From positions 3,782,001 to 3,846,000 of the forward strand of contig JAFCIZ010000006.1 in assembly GCA_017871115.1 (NCBI GenBank): a DNA stretch of 64,000 nt. Direction: 5' to 3'. Below the pieces are notes generated by a model, which searched no databases, had not been told where the DNA came from, and was given only the letters and a program-made list of their open reading frames with translations. A program made the translations under genes and the position numbers. The stretch's first letter is position 1. The number at the start of each line of letters is the position of its first letter. Shown here piece by piece: positions 37,968 through 50,000 of this stretch. The stretch is from Cunninghamella blakesleeana (lineage: Eukaryota; Mucoromycota; Mucoromycetes; Mucorales; Cunninghamellaceae).

Positions 37968-40329
37968 ATGGATAAGGTAGAAGTAGATGTTGATTATAAA
38001 ACAGAAGTTGAAAATCAAACACCAATAGCCAATGATGAAAAAAGCCAAGGTGTTGCTCGGATTGAAGCCATTTCATCATCCTATACTAAAGTTAGTTTAG
38101 GCCTTGTATTAATTGGTATTTTTTTGTTCAATGCTGCATTTGGTCTTGACAGTTTAACCCGAACTATTTTTCAGGTAAAATAAAACAAAATTAGTATATA
38201 AATATATAAAAAGCAAACATAGTTAAAAAGCAATCTTTTTTTTAAGACTTATGCTACCAATTCATATAGCAATCATTCTTTAATCTCCACAATCAATGTT
38301 GTCCATTCTATTGCTTCTGCAGCCATTCAGCCTCCAATATCAATTGCAGCTAATATATTTGGTCGGTTTGAGTTATTTTCTTTTTCTATTGCTCTTTATA
38401 TTATTGGTACAATCCTTGAAGCTTGTTCTAAAAATATTGAAACTTTTGCTGGTGCTCAAGTAAAATCAAATAAAATCAAATAAAATCAAATAAATAAAAT
38501 AATATTAATAATAAACTGATTATATTTATATACACTTTACTATTGATATTGTTAGGTAATTTATACTATTGGCTGGAGATCATTTATTTTAATATTTGTA
38601 ATTTTGATTGCTGATATTTCATCTACAAGAAATCGTATTTTGTTTCATTCACTTACATCCATTTCTTATTTAATCATTACTTGGTTTTCTGGTAACATTA
38701 CTTCATCCATCATGGCTAATTCTACTTGGGAATGGGGTAAAAAATTATTTGAAAAATAAAAATTAATTAATTAATTATATTTGAGTACTAACAATAATAA
38801 TAAAAACTATTATAGGTATTGCTATGTGGGCCATTATTATACCTGTGTCAGCAATTCCTATTTTTGTTTCCTTATTTTTGGCTTCTAGAAACGCAAAGAA
38901 GCAGGGAAAACTAGATAATATTCAACCTACTTTTACTGGTAAAAATCTTTGGGAAAATCTTGTAATTTTGTTTTGGCGATTAGATATAGTTGGAATTTTT
39001 ATTATTGCAGCTATTTTATGTTTATTATTGATTCCTCTCACAATTGCTGGTGGTATTGCTACTCGATGGGCACATGCTGATATTATTGTTATGTTGGTTC
39101 TTGGTATTTTATGCATCCCAGCTTTTATATTTTGGGAAATAAAATTTGCTAAATATCCTTGTGTTCCATTCCATTTATTAAATAACCGTGGGGTTTTATC
39201 TTGTTTTGTCATTTCATTTTTATTAAATTGCTGTTGGTACCTTCAAGGAGAGTAAGTATTTATTATTTTAATTATTATCTATTTATCTATTTATTTATTT
39301 ATTTATTTATTTTTAAAAAAAAAAAGATATTGGATCAATTTGATGACAATAATTTAATTGTATCAATTATGATATAAGTGATTATTATTTTTAATAATTA
39401 TAATAAGTTCAAAAATTAACGTTTACGGTAAACATTTTTTACAAAAATATTAGCTATTTGTTTACAGTGTTGAGAGTGTCCTTTGATCTATCTGATGAAC
39501 CCGCAACAAGAATTTATTCATTATATCCTCTTGTCGCTGTAATTGCCTCCATCATTGCTGGTCTTGTTATTCGATATGTTCGTAGAGCAAAATGGGTTGC
39601 TGTTATTGGCGCCATAATATATATTCTTGCTCTTGGTTTAATGATCAAATACCGATCTTCATCAGAAAATGGTATTGTTGGTGTAACTGTTGCTCAAGTT
39701 GGTAATAAAAAAATAAATAAAAAGTATATATATATATATATATATATAGAAACATTTGTATTTATACAACTTCCATTTATAGGTCTTGGTTTAGGTGGCG
39801 GTTTAGTTTATTCTATTGTTCAAGCAACTATTCAATTTGAAACAAAGCACGAACACGTTGCTATTATTACTTCTCTTTACCTTACTGTGTATACAGTTGG
39901 TGCGGCTGTAGGAAGTAAGTCACTATTATTCAACCTCTTTGTAGTTATTAAAATAATGCTTCAAAAAATAAAAAACGTCCTTACTGAATATAACTCAATA
40001 ATTGATATATAATAGATTCTGTCGCAGGTGCTATTTGGACTAATACGTTACCAGGAAAATTAGAAGAAAACTTTATGGGATTTAATAATGCCACTGCTTT
40101 ACATAGTGATGCTTATGGTTCACCATTGACATTTATTGAAAAATACCCTATGGGCACTCCTGAACGTTCTGCAATGACTGGCGCTTATGATTATACACAA
40201 AGAATTTTAACAATTACTGGTTGTGCTATGGCCGTTCCATTATTAATTGCTACTCTCACACTTCATAACCGTTTACTTGGTGACACCCAATCTTTACCTA
40301 ATGCCGAAGAAAATGAAAATAAAAAATAA
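37968..40329 (+). CDS. ARN/SIT-type siderophore-iron transporter (MFS)
   Basis: Exons 37968-38174, 38247-38459, 38556-38736, 38816-39251, 39454-39701, 39783-39914, 40016-40329; 576 aa. Family members take up ferric siderophores by proton symport at the plasma membrane or endosomes. A soluble ~45-residue N-terminus precedes many hydrophobic helices (14 expected in the family). Supporting segments are FGLDSLTRTIFQTYATNSYS, AACSKNIETFAGAQ-like TM4/5 context, VIYTIGWRSFI, WYLQGDYLFTVLRVSFDLS rebuilt across the 202-nt intron, RIYSLYPLVAVIASIIAGLV, and the C-terminal GNSVAGAIWTNTLPGKLEENF rebuilt across the last junction. Exon phases are 0,0,1,2,1,1. Ligand specificity cannot be read from sequence. 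Confidence 0.87.
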
Positions 40330-40967
40330 ATCATCATATTTTTTTTTTCTTTTTAATATATCGAAGAACCTTATAGTTTATTTTTTTTAAAAAAAAAAAT
40401 TGGTATGTTAATATGAAGCATACTTGTACTTGTATTATTTTATATTTCTATATTGATTATTATTATAAAGTAAATAAATATTCTAATAATTGTGAAAAAA
40501 CGACAACTTATATTTTAGTGATTTAAGGTATTATAAAATTCGAAAAAAAAAAAAAAAAAATTGTGGCCACATTCAATTAAATGATGCAATTAAATATATA
40601 AAAAAATAGGCACACAGTATGAGCTATTTTTTGATTTCTAGAGCATAACCACTTTTATTTCTATTTTATTCAACTTTCTTTTTCTTAGGTTTAATTTTGA
40701 GAAAAAAAAAATCGATAGTTGGTTAAATTTTTTTCATCAAAAATTCATAATTTTCTCGCCCTCTTTTACTTTTATTTATTTATTTATTTTTGTTGTTATT
40801 GCTATTTTAATATATTGAATAAAAAAATCTAATAAAGATATATGAGTATTTATGACAAATTTAAAGGTAATAAAAGATGTAATAGAGAAAGAATATAAAT
40901 ATAAATGGGAGTGATGGGAGAAGAGGGGAAAGAAAGATAAAGAGATTCCTGTTTTTTTTTTTTTTTT
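40330..40967. other. Convergent intergenic region
   Basis: About 0.64 kb between the 3' ends of the siderophore transporter (+) and the CaMKK-like kinase (-). It holds A/T homopolymers, notably about 19 A's near 40542-40560. No gene seen. Confidence 0.6.
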
Positions 40968-42670
40968 TTAAATGGATATATCAGAAAAACAAGATAAAGG
41001 CCTTAGGGTAAATTCTTTTTTCTTTTTTGAACTAGAAGTAGTAGGGGATGGTTTTCTTTGCATCCATCGAGTCATGATATATTTTAATTTTTCCGAGAAC
41101 GAACGCTTTTGTCTATTTTTCTTTTTTAATTTTTTGTTTGTAGTAGATGATGATGAAGTAGTTTGTAAATGATTTTGTTGAAGATGATGATGATGATTTT
41201 GTAGCTGTTGTTGTTTTGAAAGATATTTTGGAGATAAAGGAGGAGAAGGGATGATGGGATGAATGTTGGGTAATGATAAAGATGATTGAGATGCCTTTTT
41301 TAATGAAGATGAAGATGATATAACTAATGAAGTAGAAGATGCTATAGATGCTGATACAGATGCTGATGATGAAGTTGAAGATAATAATATTGATGCTAAC
41401 CAAGGATGTGATTTAATTTGTTTTATATTTATACGTTCATTTGGATCTTTTGCTAATAATTTATTTAGTAAATCTAATAATACAGGGTCAAGTCGTTGTT
41501 CTTGTTGTTGTAATTGAGTAGGAAAAGTTAAAGGCTGGATAGGAATTAATTCAAATAATTCATATTCGGTAGCAGCTAAAAAAGGGCATAAGCCAAAAAT
41601 AAAGCAATATAAGGTAACGCCCAAAGACCAAATATCTAAAGCTTTTGTTGGAGGTAATAAGGAATGACGACATAATTCAGGAGCAAAGAATGCAGGTGTT
41701 CCAACCGTTTCCATTAATAGTTTAGGATCATCGACATTTTGATCAAAACTGACTCCAAAATCACTAATTTTTACGACTTGATCTTTGGTTAATAATAAAT
41801 TAGCTGGTTTAATATCACGATGAATGATCCCAATTTCATGTACTATAAGAAGAAAAAAAAAGTATAAAATAGAGAATATAGATATTTAATATCATTTCTT
41901 TTCTTTTTTTTTTTTTTACTACTTTTTTTAAAATATAAAATAAAAAAGTGACTTACAATAATCTAACCCATTGACTACATCATTAAAGATACGCTTAGAT
42001 TGATCAATTGATAAAATAGGTTCATCTTGATCGTTTCGCCATAAAACAGATCCCCCTTCGCTATATTCTAATACTAAAAATATAAAATATAATTATAAAA
42101 AACAAGATGAGCATTATAAAAAAAAAGAAAAGAAAAAAGAAACTTTTGTATTTATATATATATACTATTTTGCCTACCCATATAAATTTTTCGACAAGTA
42201 GGATCATCAATTATTTCAAAGAGTTGAATGATATTAGGATGCTGACATTTTTGTAAAATAAGCATTTCTCGACGTATGCTTCTTTCGTGGTCTCTTATAG
42301 CATTATCCGATGATGTTGCTCTTAATAAACTATATTGTCTTTTCTTGGTATGTTTATATATAATTTTAATAGCCTAAGAATATAAAATAGAGTTTGTTTA
42401 ATTTTTATTTTTTTTTTAAAAGAGAGAATACATTACTACTATTATTAATCTTAATTATTATCAATATATATTAAAAAGGAAAAACGATAAATAAATAAAT
42501 AAATAAAAAGAAATGCTTACAACAAGATTAGGTTTATCGAGAGGTTGAGCTAATTTCACTTTTCCATGAACACCTCTACCAATTTCATTCAACATTTTAT
42601 ATCTATTAATAAGTTTATGCCCAGTCGCCATATCGTATTCTTTTTCTAAACTAGTTGTTATTATTGTCAT
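40968..42670 (-). CDS. CaMKK-like SNF1/AMPK-activating kinase (Sak1/Ssp1 type)
   Basis: Exons (minus): 42670-42521, 42373-42178, 42073-41957, 41842-40968; 445 aa. Kinases of this type phosphorylate the SNF1/AMPK activation loop under glucose or calcium stress. Motifs are YKMLNEIGRGVHGKVKLA (Gly loop), AIKIIYKHTKK, HPNIIQLFEIIDDP, LEYSEGGSVLW, LHEIGIIHRDIKPANLLL rebuilt across the last junction, KISDFGVSF, VGTPAFFAPELC and DIWSLGVTLYCFIFGLCPF. The GRGVHGKV and GTPAFFAPE motifs are typical of the CaMKK/ELM1/SAK1 group. A Ser/Gln/His-rich and basic C-terminal tail (about 280-445) is low complexity. Whether it activates SNF1 here is family inference. Confidence 0.87.
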
Positions 42671-42860
42671 TATGAATCAGATATATTTTTTGTATAATTT
42701 AAGATTAATAAGTATTACTATTATTAAAAAATAGGTAAAAGTAATACAAAGGAAAAAGAAAAAAGATGAAGGGTGTGAATAAAAAAAAAAAAAAAAAAAG
42801 AAAGGTATAATGAGAATGAAGAAAGATGGTGTTGCTCTATTTTTTTTTAAGAAAAAAAAA

Positions 42861-42891
<31 letters not shown>

Positions 42892-44181
42892 AAGTGAATG
42901 AGAAAGAAAGTGAGTGAGAGAGAGAGAAAAAAAAAAAAAATAGGGGAAAAGGAAAACGTTCCATATAAAAGGTCAGCTATTATATATAAAAAAAAAATCT
43001 AAGTGTAACCTATCCAAATAAGGAAACCGAAAGGCTGCGAAGTTTTTTTTATTTCCTTGCCACCAAACATTTTGTCATTTATTTTTAATTCATTATAAAA
43101 ATGGTCAGTTTATTTTGAGAGGGGATTTATAATTAAAAATAGTAGTATTAGTACGTATAGAAAAGTCACTCTTATGACTTTCTTCTTCTACTTTAACGTA
43201 ACCATAGTAAATACAATATACATAATATATGAAACTGATGAATTTAATTTATTTTGTTTTATATTTGCATGAACTTTATTTTTTTTGCGCGGATTGAATA
43301 AAATCTCTCTCCATTTTAAAAAAATACAGCATTTTTATAGTTTAATTGCTGTGGATGGATCACTTTTACTTTCCCTTTTTGGAAATTCAGGCCATCCCGC
43401 TTCACAAGTTAAAATAGTAAATATGGTAATTCTCTTTTACAATAACTTGACTATTTTATATATTCTCTATTGGTAGAAAATATACATATGTATATATATA
43501 TATATATAATCATATGAAAATGTATACACATAGCACCCAGTTTTATTGCCATGTAAATAGAGCACTTTTTCAATTATGCATTTATATATACATTAATATA
43601 TTACTATCAAGGGATGGGGTACTCATGTTTTTTATAAAAATAAAATGATTTTCATCCACATGAAATTCTTATTTATATACATAGATACCATGTTATTATT
43701 ATTATTGCTATTGTTATCTTTTTTAATAGAAATCGCTCATATACTTTATAGAATTTAATTTCCATAAAATAGAAAAAATTCCTTTTTTTCTAGAGGAATC
43801 TAAACCCAAAAGAAAGATGAATCTCCGGAACACTTTTTAAAATGATAATAATATTATCAAAAAGTCAAAAATCGAGGATTGGTGCTGCCCTGTATGAGTT
43901 TTAAATATTCTATACCCAGAAAATTATTTTATTAAATCAAGAAAAATATACATGGTTTAATAAACAATAAAAATAAAGGTTCTATGTAATAAATACGTAA
44001 CATAACCACAAAAAATATGGTTTATGAGTAAAAAAAATTCATGAAAAGATATCACAAATATTTTTTTTTGAAAAAGAAGAAAAAAAAAAAACTAACCAAA
44101 ACAGCGCTTAAAATGTTTTAGTTTTCGACTGATAGTACCTTTTATTATTACTATTTAAAAAATTAGGTCATACATGTTGAT

Positions 44182-44212
<31 letters not shown>

Positions 44213-45586
44213 CAAATAATAAAAAAACTATTTTCGCAAGAAACTGGTGGGTGAATACATAATTTTTTTAGGTACCTTTTTTTATATTTTATTTTCCCTT
44301 TAGCCCTTATATATATTAGGATACCATACTTTTGCTTAGCATTTTAAAAAATCTTTTGTACAAATTGTATATTTTTTAGCAATATAATAGTTATAAGCAA
44401 AGAAAAATTATTTATGACAATCCATGAAATAGCACTTCAAAAAGAACCTTTATATAAAGTGATTTTCGTCTTTTGATATTGGGAATCTAATTCGTGTTTT
44501 AAAATAAATAAAGAAACAAATATGAACGATTATCCTAAAAAAAAAAATCATGCATGAATACATGATAAATATAACCAAAAGAGAGAATAAAAGAAAAAAA
44601 AAAAAAAAAAAAAAGAATAAAGTTCAATATAATGCTACTACCACTTGTTATATTAAAAAAAAAAAAAAAAAAAAAATCAAAAACAAAAACAAAAAAAAAA
44701 AAAAAGATTTACATAGGGAAACAATCCCTTTCTTATCCCCAAAGAGAGAAAGAAAGAAAAAAGAAAGAGAAAGACAGAGGTGGTTTTGGAATAAAAACAA
44801 CCATTCATGTGATTTATATATAAGGTTTTTTTTTTATTATTATTTTTTCGTTCTTTTGATCTGTTTGTTTAGTTCAAGTATTTTAGTATGATTATAGTTT
44901 AAACTTTTTTAAATCATACGTACGTACATATATTACTTGATTAAAAAGGAGGAGGGAGGGAATGATATAATTATTTATTACAGTGTGAGTTATATATTAT
45001 TTTATTTATTATCATCATTTTCATTTAACCACAAATATTGTTGATTGCATAAATAAAACCAAGTGTTTGCTAATTCTATTTCTTAAGTCCCCTCGGATAA
45101 GAACAATAGAGAAAAAAATATTATAAAATAGTAAAACAAAAAAAAAAAAAAAGAGGGAGGGGAAGGAATAGCTTTATTGTTAAGTCTTCTCAAATGAAGG
45201 GGAGAGAAGTGAGCTAAGAAAGGGAAAAAATATTAATAAAAAAAGGCCGAGGGAAACGGATAACAAAAAGGAGTAAATTAAAAAAAAATAAAATATCCCT
45301 CCCTTCCTTTTTATCTTAATATGTATATTTTAGAAATAAGAGTGAGAAAAAAAAAAAAAAGTCTGATTTTTTTTCCCTCTTTCTCTTTCTTCTCTCTTTC
45401 TCTTATTTTTCACTTTTTGATAATTTACTTTTTGTACATAAATTATAAATATATATTATAGAATATATATATATATATAGATATACGCATACTTACACCT
45501 ACACATACTTACACCTTTATGCACATATTATAATATTTCATAAATAAGAAATAATAATAATAATATTAATAAAAAAAAGAATAGAA
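42671..45586. other. 2.9 kb divergent intergenic region
   Basis: Divergent upstream space for the CaMKK-like kinase (-) and the PA-TM-RING gene (+). It contains a (GA)n run at 42869-42891, poly-T at 44184-44212, several A tracts around 44590-44705 and an (AT)n run near 45463-45478. One short open frame at about 43285-43476 has no recognisable family and no supporting features. A GC-richer segment lies at 43023-43042. No tRNA or transposon seen. Confidence 0.55.
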
Positions 45587-46634
45587 ATGAGGTTATTATG
45601 TTTACTATATGGCCTCTTTTCCTGTTTCATTACAATTCAAGCCTCACTTGTTGTTATTGTAATATAAAAATAAGATAAAAATAATATAATATGGATCACA
45701 ATAGTATATACTAATAGATAGACTTGTATACTTATACACACATATATATATATATTATATATTTATTTTATTTATCTATTGGTTATATTAGGCAACTAAT
45801 GATACATTTTCTGATAGACCAGCAGCATTTGGACCTAAATTAACAAGACATGGAACTTTGGGATATTTAATAGAACCACTAGATCCAACAGGATGTCAAT
45901 GGGTTGAAGCACCAATGGAAAATTGGATAGCTTTGGTGAAACGAGGGGGATGTTCCTTTGTAACCAAAGTACGAACCATGCAAGAATCCGGGGCAATCGG
46001 TGTTGTCATTGGCGATAATGTAGATCAGCAGCAATGGATTACTATGTTTGCTTCACCTTCTAGTGGCGATGCTTCTGATATTATGATTCCAAGTTTATTC
46101 TTGGCTCAGCATGAATATAAAGCTATCCTAGCCTTATCCAATTTAGTTGATACACCTATGATGATTATGATGAAATTAGATGATGCCTTGTTTTTAACCG
46201 CATGGCCATTTTTGGATATGTTGATGATCATCTTTGTTTCCCCAAGTATTATGATGTTATTTATTTATGTTTCTTACAAAATTAGACAACGACAGAAAAA
46301 ATTGCAAGATATCGCTCCAAAGACTTTAGTATCTAAATTAACTTTTATTAAATTATATAATCAAGAAAAGAGATTGGAAAATGATGCTGATACTTGTGCT
46401 ATTTGTTTAGAAGAATATATGCATGGTGAGCAATTAAGGGTTTTGCCTTGTCATCATGATTTCCATCCTATGTGTGTTGATGCTTGGTTAACCACTCAAA
46501 AAAAATATTGCCCTTTATGTAAAATCAGTATACAACAACAACAACAACCTCAGTACCAACAACCTGATCATTCTGCTTATTTTATGCATAAAAATAATGA
46601 AATCACACCTCTTATTCATCCTGTTGTAGTTTAA
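45587..46634 (+). CDS. PA domain-TM-RING ubiquitin ligase (RNF13-like)
   Basis: Exons 45587-45658 and 45792-46634, phase-0 intron; 304 aa. Exon 1 encodes a signal peptide (MRLLCLLYGLFSCFITIQAS). A protease-associated domain follows (WIALVKRGGCSFVTKVRTMQ, GAIGVVIGDN). A transmembrane helix (FLDMLMIIFVSPSIMMLFIY, about 152-175) leads to a C-terminal RING-H2 finger (CAICLEEYMHGEQL, then LPCHHDFHPMCVDAWL and CPLC, about 210-255). This PA-TM-RING order marks endosome/lysosome-sorted E3 ligases such as RNF13 and plant RMR proteins. The tail is Gln-rich and ends in hydrophobic residues (PLIHPVVV). Confidence 0.87.
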
Positions 46635-46966
46635 TTTCTCTCTCTCTCTCTCTCTCTTTTTTTTTTTTTTTTATTCGCTTTTTCTTGTATGTATCATTTC
46701 TTATTTTAATTTAATTTTTATATAATTGCCATTTCCCTTTTTTTTTATTATATAAATGTAGATAACTTTTATTATTATTACTATTACTATTATTATATAT
46801 AAATTTTTTTTTTATAATAATTAATCTTTTTTATCTATTTTATTTCCTTTTTCTTACTTTTTTTTAAGAAAAAAAAAATGTTTTCCTTTTTTTATATTTT
46901 ATTTTTTTTAAATTTTCTCTTTTAATAATTTAAGGAGTATAAATATATAACCTATTTTTTTTTTAT
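46635..46966. other. Convergent intergenic region
   Basis: 332 bp between the PA-TM-RING gene (+) and ALG9 (-). It begins with a (CT)n tract at about 46637-46658 and is otherwise T-rich. Nothing coding seen. Confidence 0.6.
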
Positions 46967-49391
46967 CTACAATTTACGTTTTAATAAGCAATATTCACCC
47001 CATGCTAAACCTTGACTACCAGGTACCCAAAAAGAACGCGCTAATGCTTTAGAATGATATGCATCTAAATAAGGTTCACAATAAACTTGAGCCCAATGTG
47101 TTGTATCTAAAATATAGTGGGGTTCTTTTTCACTTCCATTATCTGCTGAAAGAGGGAAATAACTATCTATTAAATAATCGCATTGTTGTATATCCTTTAA
47201 TATAACTGAATCATCCTTTTTATTTTGATCATTGGTGCCTTCATGATGTTGTCGCATTCCCTTTAATACATCGAAATTTCTTGATCGTTGATAATAATCT
47301 TTCTTTTCACCGTTACTATCATTATCACTGTGTTTAACCATTGACCAATCTTCGGGAAAAGCATTAGGTAATAATCCGTTAAATTCACTAGAGATAAATC
47401 TTAAGCGAACATCTTTGGGTAAAAAGAAACTTGATTGATACCGATACCATTCTTTGCCAACGCAGACTTGTAATTCCTTTTTAATTGGATTTGTATCATA
47501 TTCTTCTTGAAGGGTGTTTGGGAAAATCAAAACATCTTGTCGTTCATTCCATAACGAAGCATAGACCGCCATAGGTGCATGATATCTTGTTAAAAGTGCA
47601 AGAATACGTGATACTGAGATCAAACTGTAAACGAATAAAATCGCAATGGAAGTATAACGAAGTAAGTAGGCACGAATGTTGACATCGGCACCTAACCCTC
47701 TTGCTGCACGACCTACTAAACTTCGTAATAAATAAATACAGATCCCAGCATTCAAAGCAAGTAAAGGATAAGATACATATAAAAATCGTTCTTCTTTATG
47801 AGCTTGAGCAGTGAAAATTAAAAACCATATATAAAAGGGTGCCAATTTAAAGGACATCAATACATATGGCCAAACAGCTTCTTTCCAAGTTGAACCAGGG
47901 ACGCGATGACGATCCACGTATGCAGTAGTCAATAAGACCAAGCCAGAAACAAGAGCCAAAATAAATGCAACGTTGAAATTTAAAACACCATTTAATAAAT
48001 AAAAATACCAAGGTTCTGTGCCAAAAATATCAGGACCATGTTGACTATCAGTATGCAAGACGTTATAGTTGACAATATTCCAAGGAACAAAACTAAATTG
48101 TTGATAAACATAAGAATCAAATAAAGTTGTAAGCCCACCAAGCACACCACCCGATAAAAGTAAAGCTTCACTTAGACGAATCAATCGCTTCCATCGCCAA
48201 GCATTAGATCGAACTGCTACTCTTAATTGACCTTGTTCTGTACTTTCTGTATCACGTCCAAACACAATCAATTCTTCCAAGGCAAAGGGAATGCCGATTG
48301 CACCACTGAATGGCCATGCAATGCCTCCCAAAACTAACCAAAATACACTTGCATATGTACGTGTTCTTTCCATTTGTGTTACCGGTTTTAAAATGTAACT
48401 AAATGCCATCATAGTTGTATACATTGCAAAACTAGATGGAAGAAATGCTAAATGATTATTATTTTTTAAAAAATAAAAATGAATGATTAATTCCTCAGTT
48501 TGGTATTTTTTTTTCTCTATATTTTTTATTTTCTTTATTATCATTATTCTTTATATATATATAAATATAAATATATATATATATAATTAACTTACCAGTT
48601 GAAGCATGGAACATTCCAGCACTAAAAAATAAAATCACTAATACATATCTACCAACATGTGGATTAATTTCTTCTACTACTGTACGATAAAATTTAGCCT
48701 CAGCAAAAGAACAAAAACCAGCCAATGATAATCTAACTAAATAGAAGATTTGAAGCTAATTTTAAAAAATAAGGAAATAAAAAAAAAAAAAATGAGTACA
48801 ATTTACATATATATACTCATATAAAATTATATACAAATTACTATTATTATTGTTATTATTATATCTATCTATTTTTTTTTTTTTTTTTTACCTTCGTGGA
48901 TGTGATAATTTTTGATAAAAGGCCAACAATAGTATAAAGTAAAATAAAAGCCCAACTACGAATACGATATTCTGGAGAATATTCCCAAGTTTGAAAACCA
49001 TAACCTTCTAATAAGTAATGAGTAGGTTCCCAATAATTGAATACTTCATCACAATCTTGTACAACGCTGTATAAAGCTGAGGCACATCGCATAATCAAAA
49101 ATAATCGAAAGGCAGATTTTAAACTAATGTTAAAAACATTGGATTCTGAAATAAGATCATGAGCAGCTCTAAACAATATCAATTATATATATAACATGAT
49201 TATTATAAATATTAGTATTTAGTTAATCGTATTGAAAAGTACGCGTACCTATTATTATTTAATATTATTTATTATTACTTTGCAGATAATTGTTGTTGTG
49301 GAATAGAACTAACTGTAGGTTGTTTCTTATTTTGTCCTTTACTTGTTTTTTTATTAGATCTTTGTCTAACTTCCGATGAAGGAGTTGACAT
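46967..49391 (-). CDS. ALG9: Alpha-1,2-mannosyltransferase ALG9 (GT22)
   Basis: Exons (minus): 49391-49279, 49168-48892, 48755-48596, 48447-46967; 676 aa, slightly longer than typical (~550-610). ALG9 adds mannose from dolichol-P-mannose to the lumenal lipid-linked oligosaccharide in the ER. The first lumenal loop holds the GT22 acidic motif (VVQDCDEVFNYWEPTHYLL). Then come EYRIRSWAF, AFCSFAEAKFYR-like context, the AFLPSSFAMYTTMMAFSY segment rebuilt across the 48447/48596 junction, several hydrophobic helices, KEERFLYVSYPLLALNA and a soluble lumenal C-terminus. An Asn/Asp/Lys-rich insert (about 560-590) accounts for the extra length. It is convergent with the PA-TM-RING gene; the upstream gap to the next minus-strand gene is 0.6 kb. 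Confidence 0.9.
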
Positions 49392-50000
49392 TGTTTTATT
49401 TTTTTTATATAAAAATAAAATAAAGGAAAAGAAGGGAAAAATAGAAAGGAAAAAAAAAAAGAATTATAAGGGGGGGAGGGCAAAAATTTTGTGAGGCGGC
49501 GCTGGGTGCTGGTCTTTAAAATTTATTTCACCACGTTTTTTTTACGATCGTCATTTAGATAAGTATCATGATATTATTTAATAATAAAAATAATAGTCAA
49601 AAACTGTATTACTTTTTTATAATGTTTAACATTATATTTGTTTTTTAATGGTAATATTATTCATTTTATTAGTAAGGTTTAATTTTTTTAGCATAAATCA
49701 AATAGAAATTAAAAAATAAAAATGATAAAGTTCCACATTTGTATAATCATTTAGCTTGATAAATCGTTTTCCAATATTTATTCCTTATATGTAGTCATAT
49801 TCTTACAAGGTGATCCTATGCATTTATATGCTAATTTTCAATATAAAAATTTGTATACTAAATTGATTTTTAATTATTTTCCCTACAGAGATTTTCTATT
49901 AAAATGTATTACTTTCATTGTTATGTTTATTTATTTAAAAAAAGAGATCGTTCATTCATTTTGCTTCCATTTGAACGAATTTTATATATATAAAAATAAA
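49392..50000. other. Intergenic region upstream of ALG9
   Basis: About 0.6 kb. A G-rich stretch on the + strand (GGGGGGAGGG near 49471) is followed by a GC-richer segment (GAGGCGGCGCTGGGTGCTGG, 49492-49511) close to the ALG9 start. These are candidate promoter elements by composition only. The rest is AT-rich. Confidence 0.45.

Noticed and set aside
43285..43476. 63-codon open frame in the gap upstream of the CaMKK-like kinase
   Set aside because: No family resemblance, no supporting exons nearby and a weak context; a decayed gene fragment remains possible but cannot be shown.
44550..44891. Lys-rich 113-codon frame upstream of the PA-TM-RING gene
   Set aside because: Produced by A homopolymers read as poly-Lys; no plausible product.
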